DNA of 13,553 nucleotides from an uncultured Anaerococcus sp. (GTDB lineage Bacteria; Bacillota; Clostridia; Tissierellales; Peptoniphilaceae), in assembly GCF_943908415.1 (NCBI RefSeq), contig NZ_CALTSY010000038.1, positions 1 through 13,553 of the forward strand, read 5' to 3'. Position 1 is the stretch's first letter; each line of letters begins with the position of its first letter. Below, piece by piece: positions 7,393-13,553 of this stretch. The position numbers were made by a program, and so were the translations under genes. Under the pieces are notes generated by a model. The model was not told the DNA's origin. It was given only the letters and a program-made list of their open reading frames with translations, and did not search any database.

Positions 7393-8061
7393 GATATTTC
7401 AAATTTATTAAAAGAAAATGAAGAAAAATTAAGTAATACAGACATAATAATAGCTGAAGAAATTTTAAAAAATGGCCTAGAATATAGTCTTGCCATAAAT
7501 GACTTTGCACAAAAGTGCTTTACTTCTAGGACAAGTGTTCTAAGATTTGCAAAAAAGCTTGGTTTTTCAGGTTATAGTGAGCTTAAGTACTATGTTAATG
7601 ATGACAAAAAAGATCAATCCTATAATTATATTGATGAAGAATTAACTGAACTATATAAAAAAATTAAAGAATGTGACAGGATTTTTATATATGGTAATGG
7701 TGGATATGAGAAGATTATAAAATCTGCACTTAAGATGTATCTTTTAGAAATAGGTATACTAGCAGAGGTTTACAGTGGTGGAGAGGAAATGAATGCATTT
7801 ACTGAGAAATTACTAGAAAATAGTGGGGTTTTCATAGTTGATTTTAGTGACAACACCTATAGTAAACAGCTTATGTTTCAAATAGCTAATAGTGATTGCT
7901 TAAAAATTTTAATAGGTAGGGCCTATGATAGGGCGAGCAATGTAGACTATAATATATACTTTGCTGATGAATCTCATGGTATAAAGCTTATGAGTCCATA
8001 TCTTAAACGTTTAGAAGAATTATTCAAACTTTATAAAGAGGCAGACAATGATATTAACTGA
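7390..8061 (+). CDS. RpiR/SIS-family transcriptional regulator with ATA start (or start-loss allele)
   Basis: Read from ATA at 7390 this is an uninterrupted 223-codon frame. Residues about 36-69 form the RpiR helix-turn-helix (INDFAQKCFTSRTSVLRFAK, then LGFSGYSELKYYV). Residues about 95-215 form a SIS-like phosphosugar-binding fold starting at DRIFIYGNGG. The product should bind DNA and sense a phosphosugar, most likely controlling the adjacent PTS/GH4 operon. The SIS part is short, and the usual SGET-type loop is replaced by DFSDNT (151-156), so its ligand binding may be altered. The first canonical start, ATG 7735, would give a 108-residue fragment without the DNA-binding domain. Either the gene starts at ATA (ATT 7396 is a weaker option) or an ATG-to-ATA change has silenced it. 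The otherwise intact frame argues for use or a recent loss. Its end overlaps the next gene by 14 bases. Confidence 0.75.
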   Translation: MDISNLLKENEEKLSNTDIIIAEEILKNGLEYSLAINDFAQKCFTSRTSVLRFAKKLGFSGYSELKYYVNDDKKDQSYNYIDEELTELYKKIKECDRIFIYGNGGYEKIIKSALKMYLLEIGILAEVYSGGEEMNAFTEKLLENSGVFIVDFSDNTYSKQLMFQIANSDCLKILIGRAYDRASNVDYNIYFADESHGIKLMSPYLKRLEELFKLYKEADNDIN

Positions 8062-8806
8062 TTTAGTAAGCGAAAACTACGATAAACTAAGCAAAAATGA
8101 TCTTAAAATTTATTCATATATAATGCTAGATAAAGATAAGTTTTTATCACTTAATATCAAAGAGCTAGCTGATAAGCTAAACTTAGTGCCATCATCTATA
8201 GTAAGCTTTGCTAAAAAAATTACTCTGGATGGCTATAGTGAGTTAAGATATATAGTAAAGTGGTCCAATAATAATGATAGCAATTTTGACGATAATGAGA
8301 TAGAGTACACTAAAAACGACTTGCTTTTAACTATGACAATGATGATGTCTCTAAATCTAGAAAGTTTATTTAAAGACTTAAACAAAGCAAAACATATATA
8401 TGCAATAGCAAGTGGATATACTCAAAAAAATGCAGCTGATGAGCTTAAGCGAAACTTTCTTACAGTTGATAAAATGGTATATGTAATAGATAAGGATATG
8501 CCAAATCTTATGAAAGAAAAAATTGAAAAAGATGATGTAGTATTTGCCTTTACCCTTAGTGGGGAGAATAAAGAGATGATTAATTTTTTTAATAATCTAA
8601 AGGTAAAACCAATACTAGCATCTATTACCAAGCTTTCAAATAACAGCATTGCTAAGATGTCAGATTATAATATTCCATTTGTAACCCATGAAGTATTTGA
8701 ATATGATAGCAGGACAAATATTTCTCCTATATCTCAATTTTATGTAGTTATAGACTTTATAATATTAAAGTATCTTTCCTATAATGAAAAGATAAAAAGC
8801 AAATAA
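8048..8806 (+). CDS. RpiR/SIS-family transcriptional regulator, second of a pair
   Basis: A 252-residue regulator of the RpiR (HTH_6 plus SIS) family. The N-terminal helical domain covers about 1-77, with a helix-turn-helix in LNIKELADKLNLVPSSIVSF (35-54) and DGYSELRYIV (61-70). The SIS domain covers about 107-240. It retains the phosphosugar loop TLSGEN (169-174) and ends with the hydrophobic helix FYVVIDFIILKYL. AAAGAGG (8035-8041) lies six bases before the ATG. The start overlaps the end of the preceding regulator by 14 bases in another frame, which implies translational coupling and equal output. Given the neighbouring PTS and GH4 genes, it probably responds to a phosphorylated alpha-glucoside or its product. 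Whether it works alone, as activator or repressor, or as a heterodimer with its partner cannot be read from the sequence. Confidence 0.9.
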   Translation: MILTDLVSENYDKLSKNDLKIYSYIMLDKDKFLSLNIKELADKLNLVPSSIVSFAKKITLDGYSELRYIVKWSNNNDSNFDDNEIEYTKNDLLLTMTMMMSLNLESLFKDLNKAKHIYAIASGYTQKNAADELKRNFLTVDKMVYVIDKDMPNLMKEKIEKDDVVFAFTLSGENKEMINFFNNLKVKPILASITKLSNNSIAKMSDYNIPFVTHEVFEYDSRTNISPISQFYVVIDFIILKYLSYNEKIKSK

Positions 8807-8857
8807 TTTTCTTATCATAAAAAAATTATCCAAAGACTTTAAAATATCAACTTTTAT

Positions 8858-8886
8858 TTGACTTTTGAAATACTTCATAGTAAAAT
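8858..8886 (+). promoter_or_regulatory. str operon promoter (rpsL-rpsG-fusA-tuf)
   Basis: TTGACT (8858-8863) and TAAAAT (8881-8886) are each 5/6 matches to consensus and are separated by exactly 17 bases. Transcription would start near 8893, right at the base of the leader hairpin. Confidence 0.85.
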
Positions 8887-8894
8887 ATTTAAGG

Positions 8895-8914
8895 ATTGGC
8901 ATGAATTTGCCAAT
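8895..8914 (+). promoter_or_regulatory. Hairpin at the 5' end of the rpsL leader
   Basis: ATTGGCA (8895-8901) and TGCCAAT (8908-8914) form a perfect 7-pair stem with a 6-base loop. It would be at the extreme 5' end of the str mRNA. No T-run follows, so it is not a terminator. It could stabilise the mRNA or take part in ribosomal-protein feedback; function is not shown. Confidence 0.5.
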
Positions 8915-8946
8915 TTATTAAATTTTAAAAGAAAAGGAGGTGCATT

Positions 8947-9360
8947 ATGCCTACAATTAACCAACTTGTTAGAAAAAGTAGAAAAAGTGAAAAATCTAAA
9001 TCAAACACACCAGCTTTAGGTTACAACTACAATACTTTAAAAAGCAGAGTTACTCCTAACCAATCACCACAAAAACGTGGCGTTTGTACATCAGTTAGAA
9101 CAGTAACACCTAAAAAACCTAACTCAGCTTTACGTAAAGTTGCCAGAGTTAGACTTACAAATGGTGCTGAAGTACTTTCATACATTCCAGGAATTGGTCA
9201 CAACCTACAAGAACACAGTGTTGTACTAATCAGAGGTGGAAGAGTAAAAGACCTTCCAGGTGTTAGATACCATATCGTAAGAGGTACTCTTGATACAGCA
9301 GGAGTAAATGGAAGAAAACAAGGTAGATCTAAATACGGTGCTAAGAAGAACCAAAACTAG
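8947..9360 (+). CDS. rpsL: 30S ribosomal protein S12
   Basis: Small-subunit protein at the decoding centre, involved in tRNA selection accuracy and the site of streptomycin resistance mutations. The 137 residues match Firmicutes S12, including the lineage-typical extension near residues 20-40 before QKRGVCT. Core motifs are TPKKPNSALRKVARV (54-68), PGIGHNLQEHSVVLIRGGRV (81-100) and KDLPGVRYH (101-109). Lys56 and Lys101 correspond to the positions whose change gives streptomycin resistance. Both are the wild-type lysine, so the predicted genotype is sensitive at this locus. AAGGAGG (8934-8940) stands six bases before the ATG. First gene of the str operon, with its own promoter and leader hairpin. 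Confidence 0.98.
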   Translation: MPTINQLVRKSRKSEKSKSNTPALGYNYNTLKSRVTPNQSPQKRGVCTSVRTVTPKKPNSALRKVARVRLTNGAEVLSYIPGIGHNLQEHSVVLIRGGRVKDLPGVRYHIVRGTLDTAGVNGRKQGRSKYGAKKNQN

Positions 9361-9375
9361 GACCTAGATAGATAA

Positions 9376-9431
9376 GTGCATAATGTACCTATTATAGAAA
9401 TATATTATTAAGATAGGGTATATGCGTGCAC
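9376..9431 (+). promoter_or_regulatory. Long hairpin in the rpsL-rpsG spacer, candidate regulatory RNA
   Basis: GCATA (9378-9382) pairs with TATGC (9421-9425), then TACCTAT (9386-9392) pairs with ATAGGGTA (9413-9420) with one bulged G. Near the tip TATA-GAAA-TATA (9393-9404) forms a small GNRA-loop hairpin. GTGCA (9376-9380) can alternatively pair with TGCAC (9427-9431). In E. coli this spacer holds the S7 feedback site. Here the role is inferred from position only. Confidence 0.45.
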
Positions 9432-9439
9432 ACTAACGG

Positions 9440-9479
9440 CAATTAATTAGTCGAGTACTAATGATATTACACATAATTG
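9440..9479 (+). promoter_or_regulatory. Second hairpin, just before the rpsG ribosome binding site
   Basis: ATTAGT (9446-9451) and ACTAAT (9457-9462) form a perfect stem with loop CGAGT. It is extended by CAATTA (9440-9445) with TAATTG (9474-9479) across an 11-base one-sided bulge. The structure ends two bases before AAAGGAGGG (9482-9490), so its opening or closing could affect rpsG translation. Confidence 0.4.
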
Positions 9480-9497
9480 GTAAAGGAGGGAAGCAAA

Positions 9498-9968
9498 GTG
9501 TCAAGAAAAGGACATATACCAAAAAGGGAAGTAATGCCTGATGCTAAGTATAACGATAGAGTTGTAACAAAACTTATCAACAATGTTATGCTTGACGGCA
9601 AAAAAGGTGTTGCGACAAGAATTGTTTATGATGCATTCGACATTATAGCAGAACAAACAGGAAATGACGCACTAGAAGTATTCTACCAAGCACTTGAAAA
9701 CATCATGCCAACACTTGAAGTTAAGGCTCGTAGAATTGGTGGTGCTAACTACCAAGTTCCTATGGAAGTTAGACCAGAAAGAAGACAAACTTTAGCTCTT
9801 AGATGGCTAGTAAATTTCTCACGTGCTCGTGGTGAAAAAACTATGGTTGACAGATTATCAAAAGAAATCATTGATGCATCTAACAATGCTGGTGCAGCTG
9901 TTAAGAGAAAAGAAGAAATGCATAGAGCTGCAGAAGCTAATAAAGCATTTGCACACTACAGATATTAA
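9498..9968 (+). CDS. rpsG: 30S ribosomal protein S7
   Basis: Primary 16S rRNA-binding protein that organises the 3' major domain (head) of the small subunit and lies near the exit site. Starting at GTG 9498 it is 156 residues, the usual S7 length, and begins M-SRKGHIPKRE as the family does. The ribosome binding site AAAGGAGGG (9482-9490) lies correctly for this GTG. An in-frame TTG at 9477 lies upstream of that site and would add seven foreign residues, so it is rejected. Typical segments are RVVTKLINNVMLDGKKG, ARRIGGANYQVPMEVRPERR and LALRWLV. It is 137 bases from rpsL, an unusually wide and structured gap, but only 14 bases from fusA. S7 is the classical translational repressor of this operon in E. 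coli. Confidence 0.97.
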   Translation: MSRKGHIPKREVMPDAKYNDRVVTKLINNVMLDGKKGVATRIVYDAFDIIAEQTGNDALEVFYQALENIMPTLEVKARRIGGANYQVPMEVRPERRQTLALRWLVNFSRARGEKTMVDRLSKEIIDASNNAGAAVKRKEEMHRAAEANKAFAHYRY

Positions 9969-9982
9969 TTTTAGGGGGATAA

Positions 9983-12055
9983 ATGCCTAGACAAGTAGCA
10001 CTAAAAGATACTAGGAATATAGGAATCATGGCCCACATAGATGCGGGTAAGACAACAGTTACAGAAAGAATCCTATATTATACTGGTAAAATTTATAAAA
10101 TAGGTGATACACACGATGGTACAGCAGTAATGGATGCCATGGACCAGGAAAAGGAACGTGGTATAACAATCGGATCTGCTGCTACTACAGCTTTTTGGAA
10201 AGATCATAGGATTAACATTATCGATACTCCAGGACACGTTGACTTTACTGTAGAAGTAGAAAGATCACTTAGAGTTCTTGATGGTGCTGTTGCTTTATTT
10301 GATGCAAAAAGTGGTGTAGAACCACAATCAGAAACTGTATGGAGACAAGCTGATAAATATAACATCCCAAGAATTTGTTTTATCAACAAAATGGATGCCA
10401 CAGGTGCAGACTTCTTCATGTCAGTTGATACAATTCGTGATAGATTAAAGGCTAATGCAGTACCACTCGAAATTCCAATAGGAAGTGAACAAGACTTCCA
10501 AGGTGCAGTAGACCTTATTACAATGGAAGCTGTAACCTATAATACAGAGGACTTGGGTGCTCATCCAATCTATAGCGAAATTCCAGATGAATTAAAAGAT
10601 CAAGCTGAAGAATACAGAAACAATCTTCTAGAAGAATTATCAGAAGTAGATGATAACATAATGATGAAATACCTAGAAGGTGAAGAAGTTACTGTAGAAG
10701 AAATAAAAGATGCTATTAGAAAAGGTACTATCGAACAAAAGATATTCCCTTGTCTATTAGGTTCAGCTTATAAAAATAAGGGTGTTCAACCATTACTTGA
10801 TGCTATTATCGAGTTTATGCCAAGCCCAGAAGACGTTCCAAGCATCGTAGGATTTGATCCTGCTGATCCAGAAACAGAGATTGCAAGAAAACCTAGCGAT
10901 AATGAACCACTTGCAGCACTTGCATTTAAGGTTGTAACAGATCCATATGTAGGTAAGTTAATCTATACAAGAATCTATTCAGGTACTATTGAGTCAGGTT
11001 CTTATATTTACAATGCTACAAAAGGTAAGAGAGAACGTGTTGGACGTATCATGCAAATGCACTCTAGCAAGCAAGAAGAAATTCAAGAAGGTTATGCTGG
11101 AGATATAGTTGCACTATTAGGTCTTAAAGATACAACAACAGGAGACTCACTATGCCTACAAGATAACCAAGTTATCCTTGAACAAATGGAATTCCCAGAT
11201 CCAGTTATCTCAGTTGCTATAGAACCAAAAACACGTGCATCTCAAGATAAGATGATCGTTGGACTTCAAAAGCTTGCTGAAGAAGATCCTACTTTCGTTA
11301 CAAAATCAGACGAAGAAACAGGACAAACAATCATCTCAGGAATGGGAGAACTTCACCTTGAAATCATCGTAGATAGACTATTAAGAGAATTCAAAGTAGA
11401 AGCTAATATCGGTAACCCACAAGTAGCATACAGAGAAGGTATAACACAAGAAGCTGAAGCACAAGGTAAGTTCGTAAGACAATCCGGTGGTTCAGGACAA
11501 TACGGTGATGTTCACTTAAGAGTAATACCAGGCGAAGAAGGTTCAGGAATTACATTCGAATCAAAAATTGTCGGTGGTGCAGTACCTCGTGAATACATCA
11601 GACCAGTTGAAGAAGGTGTTAGAGAAGCAGCTGCCTCAGGAATCCTTGGTGGATATCCAATGGTAGATATGCATGTTGTACTATTTGACGGATCTTACCA
11701 CGAAGTCGATTCATCAGAAGTAGCCTTCCACGTAGCAGGATCTATGGGTCTTAAGAATGCAGTTGATAGAGCAAAACCAGTTCTACTTGAACCAATCGAA
11801 AAAGTAGAAATTACAACACCAGATGAATATCTAGGAGATGTAATGGGTGATGTTTCTTCAAGAAGAGGTAAGATAGATGGTATGAATCCTAAAGATGGTA
11901 TCCATGTATTAGATGCATTCATTCCATTATCAGAAATGTTTGGTTATGCAACAGACCTAAGAAGTAAGACTCAAGGTAGAGCAACATACTCAATGCAATT
12001 TGACCACTATGCTCAAGTACCAGAATCAGTAAAAGAAGAAGTGTTAAACAAGTAA
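9983..12055 (+). CDS. fusA: Elongation factor G
   Basis: GTPase that drives translocation of tRNA and mRNA on the ribosome and, with RRF, ribosome recycling; cytoplasmic. At 690 residues it has full length. GTP-binding motifs are complete: AHIDAGKT (17-24), RGITI (59-63), DTPGH (81-85) and NKMD (135-138), with GSAYKNKGVQPLLDAI as the G5 region near 260. Domain II follows, then domain III with SGMGELHLEI. Domain IV carries SGGSGQYGDV, and domain V carries GDVSSRRGKIDGM. The closest family is canonical EF-G, not the tetracycline-protection proteins, which lack this degree of match and operon context. The site AGGGGGAT (9973-9980) is close to the ATG. It lies 14 bases after rpsG and 17 before tuf, so the three are translated from one mRNA. 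Confidence 0.98.
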   Translation: MPRQVALKDTRNIGIMAHIDAGKTTVTERILYYTGKIYKIGDTHDGTAVMDAMDQEKERGITIGSAATTAFWKDHRINIIDTPGHVDFTVEVERSLRVLDGAVALFDAKSGVEPQSETVWRQADKYNIPRICFINKMDATGADFFMSVDTIRDRLKANAVPLEIPIGSEQDFQGAVDLITMEAVTYNTEDLGAHPIYSEIPDELKDQAEEYRNNLLEELSEVDDNIMMKYLEGEEVTVEEIKDAIRKGTIEQKIFPCLLGSAYKNKGVQPLLDAIIEFMPSPEDVPSIVGFDPADPETEIARKPSDNEPLAALAFKVVTDPYVGKLIYTRIYSGTIESGSYIYNATKGKRERVGRIMQMHSSKQEEIQEGYAGDIVALLGLKDTTTGDSLCLQDNQVILEQMEFPDPVISVAIEPKTRASQDKMIVGLQKLAEEDPTFVTKSDEETGQTIISGMGELHLEIIVDRLLREFKVEANIGNPQVAYREGITQEAEAQGKFVRQSGGSGQYGDVHLRVIPGEEGSGITFESKIVGGAVPREYIRPVEEGVREAAASGILGGYPMVDMHVVLFDGSYHEVDSSEVAFHVAGSMGLKNAVDRAKPVLLEPIEKVEITTPDEYLGDVMGDVSSRRGKIDGMNPKDGIHVLDAFIPLSEMFGYATDLRSKTQGRATYSMQFDHYAQVPESVKEEVLNK

Positions 12056-12072
12056 TTTGATAGGAGAGATAA

Positions 12073-13269
12073 ATGTCTAAACAACAATTTGAAAGAAGTA
12101 AACCACATATAAACATAGGAACTATTGGCCACGTAGACCATGGTAAAACAACAACAACAGCAGCAATCACACAAGCCCTAAACAAAAAATACGGCACAGG
12201 TGAATACGTAGACTACGAACACATTGATAAGGCTCCAGAAGAAAGAGAACGTGGAATCACAATCAATACATCAGTAGTAGAATACGAAACAGAAAATAGA
12301 CACTACGCACACATCGACGCTCCAGGCCACGCTGACTACGTTAAAAACATGATCACAGGTGCAGCACAAATGGACGGAGCAATCCTAGTAGTATCTGCAG
12401 CAGACGGTCCAATGCCACAAACAAGAGAACACATCCTACTAGCAAGACAAGTTGGTATACCAAAAATAGCAGTATTCCTAAACAAACAAGACCAAGTAGA
12501 CGATGATGAATTAATCGAACTTGTAGAAATGGAAGTAAGAGACCTACTAAATGAATATGAATACGACGGAGACGACGCACCAGTAATCGTAGGAAGTGCA
12601 CTAAAATCTCTACAAGATGGTGGAGAAGGTGAATGGGCTGAAAAGATCCTAAACCTAATGGATGAAGTAGACAGCTACTTTGACATACCAGAAAGAGACA
12701 ACGACCAACCATTCCTAATGCCAGTAGAAGACGTAATGACAATCTCAGGACGTGGTACTGTAGCAACAGGTAGGGTAGAAAAAGGAACTCTAAAAGTAGG
12801 AGACACAGTAGAAATCGTAGGACTAGAAGATAAAACATCTGAAGCAGTAGTAACAGGTGTTGAAATGTTCCACAAACAACTAGAACAAGCAGAATCAGGA
12901 GACAACGTAGGAATCCTACTAAGAGGTGTACAAAGAGATGACATCTCAAGAGGACAAGTACTAGCAAAACCAGGTTCTGTACAACCACACACAGAATTCG
13001 AAGGTCAAGTATACGTACTAACCAAAGAAGAAGGTGGAAGACATACACCATTCTTCTCAGGATATAGACCACAATTCTTCTTTAGAACAACAGACGTAAC
13101 AGGCGATATCGAATTAGAAGAAGGCGTAGAAATGGTAATGCCAGGAGACAACGCAACATTCAATATCAAACTACAAAAACCAATAGCCCTAGAAGAAGGA
13201 CTAAGATTCGCAGTACGTGAAGGTGGTAGAACAGTAGCATCTGGTGTTGTTACAAAGATTATTAAATAA
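12073..13269 (+). CDS. tuf: Elongation factor Tu
   Basis: GTPase that brings aminoacyl-tRNA to the ribosomal A site; among the most abundant cytoplasmic proteins. It is 398 residues. GTP-binding motifs are GHVDHGKT (19-26), RGITI (60-64), DAPGH (82-86), NKQD (137-140) and GSALK (174-178). Domains II and III follow, with GRGTVATGRVEKG and a C-terminal VREGGRTVASGVVTKI. The third G4 position is Gln where Cys, Val, Met or Glu is more usual; that position is variable, so function should be normal. AGGAGAG precedes the ATG. Codons are strongly selected (CTA, AAC, TAC, ATC, GAC despite an AT-rich genome), as expected for very high expression. It is the last gene of the operon, followed by a terminator; the S10 operon does not follow. 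Confidence 0.98.
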   Translation: MSKQQFERSKPHINIGTIGHVDHGKTTTTAAITQALNKKYGTGEYVDYEHIDKAPEERERGITINTSVVEYETENRHYAHIDAPGHADYVKNMITGAAQMDGAILVVSAADGPMPQTREHILLARQVGIPKIAVFLNKQDQVDDDELIELVEMEVRDLLNEYEYDGDDAPVIVGSALKSLQDGGEGEWAEKILNLMDEVDSYFDIPERDNDQPFLMPVEDVMTISGRGTVATGRVEKGTLKVGDTVEIVGLEDKTSEAVVTGVEMFHKQLEQAESGDNVGILLRGVQRDDISRGQVLAKPGSVQPHTEFEGQVYVLTKEEGGRHTPFFSGYRPQFFFRTTDVTGDIELEEGVEMVMPGDNATFNIKLQKPIALEEGLRFAVREGGRTVASGVVTKIIK

Positions 13270-13291
13270 TCGAATAGATTAATATATACAC

Positions 13292-13324
13292 AAAAGAGTA
13301 GGCTCTATAGTCTGCTCTTTTTTT
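13292..13324 (+). terminator. str operon terminator after tuf
   Basis: AAAAGAGTAG (13292-13301) pairs with CTGCTCTTTT (13312-13321) with one G-T wobble. A run of T to 13324 follows. It lies 22 bases after the tuf stop codon. Confidence 0.9.
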
Positions 13325-13553
13325 GCTTTGAATTATTGATTATGGGTACTATTAATGATGGAGGATAGCTATGTAGTTTAGTTACTAGTGCTATTAATCA
13401 ATATCTAGATTTATAATATCCAATTGATTAATGAAATAAAATATCTAAAGCTTATATTTATACAGTTTTAGAACTAGTAGCTTATATGATTATTAATATA
13501 AAAGATAGGTTGTAAAATTAAATGCGACACTATATGTAATAAAAAACTCATAC
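13325..13553. other. Non-coding tail, no gene recognised
   Basis: No frame on either strand carries a convincing protein. ATTAATCAAT (13393-13402) and ATTGATTAAT (13423-13432) make a perfect 10-pair inverted repeat with a 20-base loop and no T-run. GGAGGATAGCT followed by ATG TAG (near 13361-13376) looks like a ribosome binding site but the frame stops at once. The window edge cuts the region. Confidence 0.4.

Noticed and set aside
8803..8829. ATAATTTT / AAAATTAT repeat after the second RpiR gene as a terminator.
   Set aside because: The stem is pure A/T, the loop is long and no T-run follows. It is unlikely to terminate transcription.
9370..9480. Possible degenerate copy of the 23S rRNA 3' end in the rpsL-rpsG spacer (AAGTGCATAATGTA and GTACTAAT in the same order).
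   Set aside because: The matches, judged from memory, are short and separated by far more sequence than in 23S rRNA. An alignment would be needed before calling this an rRNA fragment.
9477..9497. TTG at 9477 as the start of rpsG.
   Set aside because: It lies upstream of the ribosome binding site and adds seven residues absent from S7. GTG 9498 gives the standard N-terminus and 156-residue length.
12481..12492. EF-Tu NKQD in place of the commoner NKCD or NKVD as a functional change.
   Set aside because: The third residue of NKxD does not contact the base specifically and varies among bacteria. All key residues are intact.
12353..13072. Long open frame on the minus strand inside tuf (239 codons, leucine-rich).
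   Set aside because: It is a by-product of tuf codon bias (CTA, GTA, ACA read backwards). It is low-complexity, and the plus frame is unmistakably EF-Tu.
13361..13376. GGAGG-ATAGCT-ATG after tuf as the start of a small gene.
   Set aside because: The codon after ATG is the stop TAG, and no neighbouring frame gives a plausible protein.

Overview
The window is AT-rich chromosomal DNA that reads like a low-GC Gram-positive anaerobe. The protein sequences and codon use suggest an anaerobic coccus of the Anaerococcus/Peptoniphilus type. This is inference: no 16S gene is present, and only a database search of EF-Tu or EF-G could settle it. The supporting points are a glmS ribozyme in front of glmS, strong AGGAGG-type ribosome binding sites, sigma-A type promoters, T-tailed hairpin terminators, a clostridial-style 4Fe-4S aldo/keto reductase and an RpiR-controlled PTS/GH4 sugar module.

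Layout. (1) 1-2263: end of an upstream transcript (terminator), then an extended -10 promoter, a glmS ribozyme, glmS and its terminator. (2) 2307-4179, minus strand: a ferredoxin-like aldo/keto reductase and the thiol peroxidase tpx. They are separate transcription units, because a strong terminator lies between them. (3) 4245-7373: a catabolic operon with an alpha-glucoside type PTS EIICB transporter and a GH4 6-phospho-alpha-glucosidase, closed by a strong terminator. (4) 7379-8806: two overlapping RpiR/SIS-family regulator genes. The first has a very good ribosome binding site but an ATA codon where the start ATG should be, so a normal ATG-only gene call would lose its DNA-binding domain. 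(5) 8858-13324: the str operon rpsL-rpsG-fusA-tuf with its own consensus promoter, a leader hairpin, a folded 137-base rpsL-rpsG spacer and a terminator after tuf. (6) 13325-13553: no gene recognised.

How the genes fit together. The PTS imports and phosphorylates an alpha-glucoside (maltose-like disaccharide), using an EIIA supplied from elsewhere. The GH4 enzyme splits the phosphodisaccharide into glucose 6-phosphate and glucose. The RpiR pair, which carries phosphosugar-binding SIS domains, is the obvious local controller. glmS draws fructose 6-phosphate into amino-sugar synthesis and is shut down by its product through the ribozyme. tpx and the Fe-S reductase are redox functions. The str operon is housekeeping.

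Most of the window is ordinary. The points that deserve a second look are the ATA-start regulator and its tandem arrangement, the terminator placed directly before its ribosome binding site, the structured rpsL-rpsG spacer, and a str operon sitting behind sugar regulators instead of behind rpoBC.
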